Below, piece after piece: positions 57,502-64,000 of a stretch of 64,000 nt of DNA; the stretch's first letter is position 1; each line of letters starts with the position of its first letter. Source of the stretch: Mesomycoplasma ovipneumoniae (lineage in GTDB: Bacteria; Bacillota_I; Bacilli_A; Mycoplasmatales; Metamycoplasmataceae). Under the pieces are notes generated by a model. That model was not told the origin of the DNA. It did no database searches and was given only the letters and a program-made list of their open reading frames with translations. The translations under genes were made by a program, and so were the position numbers. Location: assembly GCF_024758565.1 (NCBI RefSeq), contig NZ_CP079199.1, positions 124,001-188,000 on the forward strand, read 5' to 3'.

Positions 57502-59187
57502 TTAAGGACCATCTGGAAATAGTAAGGTTTTGCGAAAATCCTTAAATTCGCCTTCATTTTCAGATAATTTTTTTAAGTTTTGCCGATATGATTTTTCTTG
57601 TTTGGGAAACAGTTTTTTATTTGTTCCATCAATTAAGTTGTGTGCTAGTCCATAAGAGTCAAAATCAGCAATTTGGACAAAAGGAGTATAACCAGCTTTG
57701 CCACTGATGTCTAAATTACCTCCTCTGGTTTGAACAGCAGAATAAATACCAACAGGTAAGCCATAATCGTTAATGACGAGCGACCCAGAGGCTCCATAAT
57801 ACAGTCCGCTATTTTCAATAAAGGTTATAAAGCCAAAAGAAGAATAACTTCTGTTAGGACTGAGGATGTCATTTAGTGCTAAACCATTACTAAAACTATC
57901 GTTGGAAATTGCAAAAGGCTTGTTAGTTAAGTTTTTTGGATAATTTCTCATCAAAAATTGTTGTCCATCAAGGCTTGGATAACCTAATAAATAAAGTTTT
58001 GTGGTATTAGGAGATAAAATGGCAGATTCGCTAATTCCTAATTTTTCTGACTCAGCGATACCTTTTTGATAAATTGAGGTATAATCATAACTTATATAAG
58101 GTACTGGTTTTTTGTCATGATTTGGATATTGTTGTGTCTGAAACTTAGTAATATCTTGCTCGATGTCTTTAATTGCCTTTTCGATATGCTCTTTGAATAA
58201 TTGAAGATTTTCCTTGTTTGCATCATTTTTTGAAATGAGTTCATCTAATTTTGCTAAATTAACTTTTAGTCCAAAAACAGCAAAATCTTTACCAATTCCA
58301 TTGTTTATTTTTTGACTACCAGGAGATGTGGTCGATGTTTGTTTTAGTTGCTCATTTGTTTGATTATCAAAAATATTTAAAGCCACAAAGACAGTTTTGG
58401 GATTATCAAAAATTCCATCGATACCAATCTCTCTCTCTCTCTCTCCTAATTGCTTATTAATAAAGTAAACGGGAGTATTGTTTGCATCTGGTCTTGAGTT
58501 ATTATCAATTGCTTGGATGTTGGCTTCTTTTTTTGGTACACCAATAACAAAGCTATCTACTTTTTCGCCTTTGTTTGGCTCAGTAAAATATTCGGGGAAA
58601 ATGTCTTTATATTTTGAAACTAAAGTGTTAAAAGATCTGGCAAAAACATGAGCATTTGTAGCAATATACAACATTACTTCCGACTTGTTTTCATTGTAAG
58701 CAGCATCTAATAATCAACCTGTTCCTGTCGGCTCATATTTGACAACATCATCAGGATTGTTCTCATCTGTTTTGTCAACGCTATTGAAAGCGATTGCAAA
58801 AGTTCTGTTTTTTAGCTTTTCATATGCTTGCGCATCTGTTAGTTTTGCTAAATTAGATGCTAATTCTTGTTTTTGTTGTTCTCTTAAGCGTTTAGCATTT
58901 TCTATTCCTCTTTGTATAAAACCCGGATTGAAAGGAGGGATAAAATCCTGTTGGCCATTTTGGCGGTTATTTTGTGATGGAGTAGTTATTGTTTCTTTTG
59001 TACTATCTGATGAAGTGTTTGGTTTTTGTTCTATCTCTTTTTTTGGTTTGTTTGGTTTTGTTACTTTTGGTTGTTCTTCTTCATGGCAAGCAACTAGAAA
59101 GGCCATTGCACTTAAAGGTGCAACAATTGAACCGGAAGTGATTAAAAATGTTTTCAATTTTCTTATTTCTTTATTATTTTTTTTCAT
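57502..59187 (-). CDS. DUF31-type trypsin-like serine protease lipoprotein, phase-variable by (AG)8, currently in frame
   Basis: 561 residues, one TGA Trp. The N-terminus ends in the lipobox LVAC (Cys33). A Lys/Pro/Thr-rich linker follows, then a chymotrypsin-like protease domain with the expected triad: His in ATNAHVFA (about 180), Asp in KDFAVFG (about 301), Ser in GASGS (about 467). DUF31 proteins include the mycoplasma immunoglobulin protease (MIP), which works with an antibody-binding partner; no such partner is seen in this window. An AG tract at about codons 248-253 encodes Glu-Arg repeats, and any change not a multiple of three units would truncate the protein between His and Asp. It lies between two related mobile elements. 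Confidence 0.82.
58429..58444 (-). repeat. (AG)8 tract inside the protease gene
   Basis: Sixteen bases of CT on the given strand, AG in the coding direction. Same motif as the tract of the restriction-modification gene at 4061-4090, but here the frame is open. Confidence 0.85.
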
Positions 59188-59218
59188 AAGTTTCCACCAC
59201 TTAAAATAAAAGTTTGAT

Positions 59219-59518
59219 TAAATTAGTAGAAAAAATTCAAACAACTAATTTTTTATCTATGATTTGGATTGCACAACTTGTGTTAATTTTTTCTACTAAT
59301 TTAGATCGTTAATTGTATTTTTTTTGATTTGCGTGGAGATTTGTTTTTCCCACGAGCACTTATTAGACTTTTCATACCATTATTATAAAACTTTTTTTGC
59401 CAATTTTTATCAAATTATTACCATATATACAAAATTCATTCTTTATGCATTTTTATTTTTTGATTTGTTTTGTAAATTTTTTCTAAATTCTTCTCCAAAA
59501 TGTAAAATTGCAATTTTT
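59219..59518 (-). pseudogene. Internally deleted IS3-family remnant
   Basis: The first about 90 bases match the 3' terminal region of the IS3 copies (AATTAGTAGAAAAA start). The next about 200 match the beginning of the transposase gene in reverse, with frame-destroying deletions. The middle of the element is gone. It is cut off at 59519 by the IS1634-like element. Confidence 0.7.
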
Positions 59519-59658
59519 CCCGAGTTTCCCAGTTTTAAGGTAAAAATTCACTTTTTAGTGAATATAAATATGATAAAAGCCCGTAAATCTATGCTTTTTA
59601 ATCGTAAAACCTTAATTTTTATTAATGTCATTTAATTACACTTTAAGTAATTTTATGG

Positions 59659-59664
59659 TATAAT
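59659..59664 (+). promoter_or_regulatory. -10 box of the IS1634-like transposase gene
   Basis: TATAAT preceded by TGG only 8 bases before ATG 59673, so the mRNA would be nearly leaderless, which would keep expression low. Confidence 0.5.
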
Positions 59665-59672
59665 TATACATT

Positions 59673-61322
59673 ATGAAAAAACAAAATTTGTTTTTATTTA
59701 ATGTTTGAGGATCTTCAAAAGATAAACCATATAAATATGTTGGCTGAACACAAGGTTATGGCAAAGGTCCAAAACGTTGATTTAGTTTAGGAAATGTGCA
59801 GAATTTGGAAAAAATTAATCCAAATGCTATTCAAATTATCAAAGAAAAGTTGAAATTATTTTCAAATTTAGATGACAAGGATAAAGTCAAGACTATTTTA
59901 CTTGATTCTATTAAAAATTCCACCATAATCGAAGGTTCGGTTTTTGTTGGTGGGGAATTAATTGAAAAACTTATTGAAAAACACAATATTTTTGAATCAC
60001 TTCCTAAAAGTAGACATAAAAATATGAAAGAAATTTTTAACTACTTAATTTCAAAGCGAATTACTGATCCTGGAAGTATTATTAATGCTTTTGATAAAAA
60101 GGATGACTACTCAAATCAAATAAATACTTCCAAAAATAGCTTTTATAGACTATTAGATCTTGTCTTTGAGTCACAAAATCAACTTTTAGATAGTGTCAAC
60201 AAAATGGTTATAAGTGAACTTGGAGAAAGGGGTGATGAATTTTATTTTGATTCATCAACAATCTATTTTGAGACATTTGAAAGAAAAATTCCTGGTTATT
60301 CCGAAAATGCTAAATTCAAAGAAGATCAAATTGTCATTGGTTTAGCGTGTGATAAAAATGGTATTCCTTTTCATATTAAAGTTTTTAAAGGAAATACCAC
60401 CGATTCTAGCACACTAATTCCTTTTGTATTAGATATTGAATCCAAATATAATATCAAAAATATGACAATAATTGCTGATCGCGGCATGTCAACTGCCGCA
60501 AATATTCAATTTCTTGAATCAAGAAACTATAATTTCATTATTTCTTATCGTGTAAAGGTTGGTAGTCAAAAATTCAAAAATTATTTACTAGATCCTAGCG
60601 ATTATGTTAATGTAAATGCTGATTTTAAGTATAAAAAAGAAGAATTTTATTCAACTTATAAAAATAAAAGATACACCGAAAATATTAGAAGAATAATTAT
60701 TACTTACAGTACAAAAAGAGCAATAAAAGACAGAAAAGCTCGCGAAGAGCAAATCCAAAGTTTTATTAAAAAACAAAATAAAGATGGTTTTATTGAAGTA
60801 AACAAATTGTTTGGTAAAAAACCTAAATATTTTAAGGAAATTTCAAACATGAAATTTGAATTAGATCAAAGTAAAATTGACAAAGACAAACAATTTGATG
60901 GTTACTATGTTTATGAAACAAATATACTAAATTTGAATGTCTTAGATATAGTTGAAAAATACCAAAAACAGCAAAATATTGAAGCCAATTTTAGAAGTCT
61001 AAAAGCTTTATTGAATATTCGCCCTATGTTTTTAAGAATTGACGAGCATATTTTAGCTCATACACTTTTGTGTTTTATCTCACTAGTTATTTTAAAAACT
61101 ATAATATTTAAAATCAACAAACATATTAGTGATAACAAGTTATTTGAAAACAATCAATTAACTGAAGTTGGTTTAGTAACGATGTTGCAAAAATTAAGGC
61201 AAAGGGTTGAATTTAACACTTTAGATCAACAAATAACATTTAAAAGTCGAGATGGTGTGCCTAGTGATCCGAATATTTGAGATAGGTATGATTTCTACTT
61301 TGATATCCTAATAAATCACTAA
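59673..61322 (+). CDS. IS1634-family transposase
   Basis: 549 residues. The start at ATG 59673 adds 41 residues with three TGA Trp codons to the part that reads with the standard code, and gives the typical opening MKKQNLFLFNVWGSSKDKPY. DDE residues: FDSSTIYFE, IIADRGMS, and the C-terminal QQNIEANFRSLK with the Glu (Y-x-R-x-E-like block). The stop is TAA 61320 after one more TGA Trp. It is the only transposase in the window whose element ends match the MITE-like elements, so it is the likely driver of their movement. Confidence 0.9.
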
Positions 61323-61414
61323 TAAAATTGTAATTAACTTTTACCAAAAAACTTAAAAAAGTCACTAAAACCTGATACCTTTTTAAAATTACCTTATCAA
61401 ACTGGGAAACTCGG

Positions 61415-61459
61415 CAAAAAACCATTGCTAGATTTAACCACAAAAAAACCTTAATTTTT
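61415..61459. repeat. Direct repeat (right) outside the IS1634-like element
   Basis: Partner of 56739-56781; it begins exactly after the element's right inverted repeat. Confidence 0.6.
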
Positions 61460-61562
61460 TGGAAAATTAAAGTGTGCAAAAATTCAAATAAATTTGAATT
61501 TTATAACATTATTTGGATTAAAAATCTTACTTTTTGTTAAAAATAATTAGCCTTCAACATAA

Positions 61563-61602
61563 ATAAAATCTTCGCTTTAGTTTAAAAATACAAAGATTTT
61601 AT
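61563..61602 (-). terminator. Probable terminator of the right-edge surface protein gene
   Basis: ATAAAATCTT and AAGATTTTAT form a 10-bp stem overlapping the stop codon at 61599; the T run is weak. Confidence 0.4.
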
Positions 61603-64000
61603 CTTAAATATGCATTAATAAAAGAACGTTTGATTTCTTCGCGAGCTGGTTTTCCTAAAGGGCTAGTCAATTGAGAATTGTTATAAACAGCAAGACCTTT
61701 AAGAATTATAGAAGCATTTGATTTTTCACTTTGATTTGAAATTGATCCATTTGAGTTAGTATCGGTTGGCATTTTTTCAGGATTAGGGCCAATTTGAGCT
61801 CAATCAAGATTGAAAAAATTAGGAAATGGGGTTCACACGCCAGTTAAATGGTTGGTATTATAAATTGTTTTAGCATTTAAACTAACTGAGGATGGCGAAT
61901 TTAGTTGATTATTTGACAAAGAATACGCTGTAATTTCAAAAGATCAAGGGGTTTTAATAATTTCAAGGAGAATATCTTGGTCTTGTTCAATTATTGGATT
62001 AATTTTTTGACCAATAAATGGCGAAGAATTTCGAAGTTCTTGTGAAAAAAAACGGCTTTCATCGATACGATTTGCAATTTCTATTGATGGTCGATATTCA
62101 GAATTAGGCGGAAATCCAGTAGGATTTTCGTTTATATCTGCCGAAAAAAACCTATTTTTTATATTTCAAGAATTAGGACCGAGAACAACAGCTTGTTTTT
62201 CTTTTAAAGAAGTTAAAAATGTATCTATTTCTAAATGTAGTGAATCTTGATCCTTACGTAAATAAGTATTAGACGATTGAAAGTTTTCAACTTGTTTAAA
62301 ATCAAAACCGATAACATATTCGTCAATTTTTGCATCAGTCTGACTAAAATCTACTGAGGAATTGGGAATAATTTCTACATTTTTATTTTCAATTTTTGCC
62401 TTAACTGGTTTTGATTTTTCAACATATTTAGATCTTGCAACTTTTTGAATAAAAAGTCCACTACCATTTGAATCTGAAAGTAAATAATGCTTTTTATAAT
62501 CGTTAATATTTTTTGGTCTAAAGGCAAAATAAACAACCCCTGAATTAACTCTCGAAAATGGAGCAGGATTTGTTTTTGGCGTCTCGGTCGAACTAGAAGT
62601 ATTCTCAGTTTTTAGCGAATTATCTATGAATTTAAAGGCTTTTTTGATTTCAAAACCATTGTGGGTTAGCTTATTTTCGATAGAATTACTATTCTGGAAA
62701 TTAATATCATTATCAGATAAGTCTTGAATTTTTAGCGATTCGGTTGGTGAAGTTTTTGAAAAACTAGCTTTTCCGTCAAGAAAAAAGGTTGGATAAAATT
62801 TGGAAGCAACATCAAAGGCACTTTGTTGTGAACTCAAAACATTATTAATCTGGATTTTTGAAGAGGCCAATTTTTTGTTGTTTTTAGTAGAAATCAGTGA
62901 AAATTCAATAACAAAATTATCACTTTGTTTTTCAAAATTTATTTCTGGTTTAACATCAAGTGAAATAAAATTATGCTGTAAATTTAAAGCTTTTCAGATA
63001 GATTTTCCTAAAGTTAATGATTGATTTTCATTTTTGTTGCCTTCTGAATCTGAAAAAGTTTGGGCTTGAATTGCCTGAGATTTTGAACTTTCTGCAATTT
63101 CTATTAACTCTTTTTTATACTTTTCAAGCGAATCTTTAGTTGGATTTTTACCAAAATCAAGCAAATAAAGCTGACTAACTAATTTTTCATCAGGATTTTT
63201 GGTGTCAATTTGCTTAGAAGATAATTCCTTAATTTCATTAAATATTTGAACCAATCTATCCGAACTAAGTGCTGGCGTATTTGAAGCTTTTGGCAAAGAA
63301 AAATCTTGTAATTGAGTTTGAGGTAAATTCCTTGCAAAAATACGTGAAAATTCGTTTAGATCAGGTTTGATATCAGTGTCCAATTTAAAATCTAAAACTT
63401 TTATAAATTTTTGATGGTCTCTTTTTGTTAAGCTTCCGCTTAAATTTAGTCGAACTTTTCCATCTTTAATTAAATTTAGGCGATCTTGCTCACTAATTTC
63501 AGACAAATCTTTAAGAATAACATCAATATTTACGATATAATTTTTTAATTTATTAGTGTTTACATTAAACTCATTGCTAGTGTAATTAAATAATTCTGAA
63601 AAATTTTTTGGAAGTGAGCTGTTTTCTTTATCGTCTTGAGTTGAATACAAATATGATCCAAGTGACAAATTTTTGCTAACAAGGTCTTGCTGGACTTGAG
63701 GTTTTAATTTTATTTCAGGAATTAACTCATCATTTAGTCAGGATTTTATTTCCGTTTCAATTTCTTGATTAGTAGCAATTCCTTTTATTTCAAGTTGAAT
63801 TGGAGTTTTTTTATCACCGTCAATTAAATCAAAATTAAGATAATTTTTGCCGTTTTCAGAAAAAAAACTAAGATTATTGTCAACAATTGTTGGTTCAAGA
63901 GTTAGACCATTGCGAATAAAGGATGGATTTCCTAAATTATTTATAAAATTATAACTTCCCTTGAGTGCTAAAAGTGCTTTTTCAAATGCAATAAATTTTG
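61599..64000 (-). CDS. Large surface protein, P97/P102-like (3' part only)
   Basis: The last about 800 residues of a protein whose start lies beyond the window, open in one frame with TGA as Trp to TAA 61599. The visible part is rich in Ser, Asn, Lys and Phe, without membrane segments. It contains GVVYFAFRPKNIND, YLLSDSNGSGLFIQK and, at the very end, ASIILKGLAVYNNSQLTSP then EIKRSFINAYLR. These remind me of P97/P102-family adhesins of the hyopneumoniae group, which bind cilia and host matrix proteins and are cut by proteases on the surface. This assignment rests on remembered style of sequence and is tentative. Confidence 0.5.

Larger units (their letters stand above)
59519..61414 (+). mobile_element. 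IS1634-like (IS4-group) insertion sequence
   Basis: About 1896 bp with terminal inverted repeats CCCGAGTTTCCCAGTTT and AAACTGGGAAACTCGG and a full transposase gene. The sequences directly outside its two ends do not match each other. Its right flank instead matches the left flank of MITE-like copy 4. Its ends are the same as those of the four MITE-like elements. Confidence 0.88.

Noticed and set aside
57502-59187. Complete MIB-MIP antibody-cleaving pair
   Set aside because: Only the protease-like half is seen; no antibody-binding partner gene lies next to it, so naming it MIP would go too far.

Overview
The window is mycoplasma chromosome. It is very A+T rich, and nearly every long gene stays open only if TGA is read as tryptophan. 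There are many lipoproteins with a lipobox Cys, no wall-synthesis genes, and insertion sequences of mycoplasma type. The ascorbate-type PTS, the P68-type lipoprotein beside an ABC transporter and a P97/P102-like gene at the right edge suggest the hyopneumoniae/ovipneumoniae/conjunctivae cluster. I cannot fix the species by eye.

Layout. 1-2.3 kb: three tandem copies of a membrane-protein gene in different states of decay. 2.4-6.4 kb: a damaged IS256-family element, then a Type IIG-like restriction-modification gene. An (AC)7(AG)15 tract right after its start codon currently puts that gene out of frame. 6.6-12.7 kb: one 2003-residue SGNH-hydrolase surface protein. 12.8-14.2 kb: an intact IS256-family element. 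14.5-15.1 kb: tmRNA, enlarged by an AT-rich tract. 15.3-22.7 kb: a DUF2130 protein, a small Smr protein, RNase J with a long basic tail, and UvrA. 22.9-24.3 kb: IS3-family copy 1. 24.5-28.4 kb: a three-gene cassette of unknown protein, multispanning membrane protein and M23-peptidase lipoprotein. 29.1-34.1 kb: an ascorbate-type PTS (IIC, IIB, IIA) and a sugar-lactone-phosphate lactonase, interrupted by an IS30/IS1630-like element inserted in a terminator. 36.5-41.3 kb: a P68-type lipoprotein divergent from an ABC ATPase and two permeases. 41.3-51.7 kb: a YigZ-like protein, a MacB-like ABC transporter, a nuclease lipoprotein, SmpB, a cation P-type ATPase, TmcAL and EngB. 51.8-56.6 kb: two Pro/Lys-rich secreted paralogues and a coiled-coil lipoprotein. 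56.8-61.4 kb: a possible composite transposon carrying a serine-protease lipoprotein. 61.6 kb to the end: the 3' part of a P97/P102-like surface protein.

The most unusual feature is a family of about 560-590 bp non-coding elements (four copies: 28.4, 34.4, 41.9 and 56.8 kb). Their ends match the ends of the IS1634-like element at 59.5-61.4 kb, but the transposase is replaced by a conserved cargo: a poly(A) tract of 10-19 A, a promoter, a Shine-Dalgarno with a 4-8 codon mini-ORF, a conserved small ORF and a strong hairpin. Two copies are flanked by about 65 and 118 bp direct repeats, which fits the long target duplications known for IS1634. Two are themselves split by IS3-family elements flanked by perfect 15-bp duplications. 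Copy 4 and the IS1634-like element bracket the protease lipoprotein, with matching direct repeats outside. That protease gene has an (AG)8 tract, now in frame. The window therefore shows two slippage-controlled loci, one OFF (restriction-modification) and one ON (protease).
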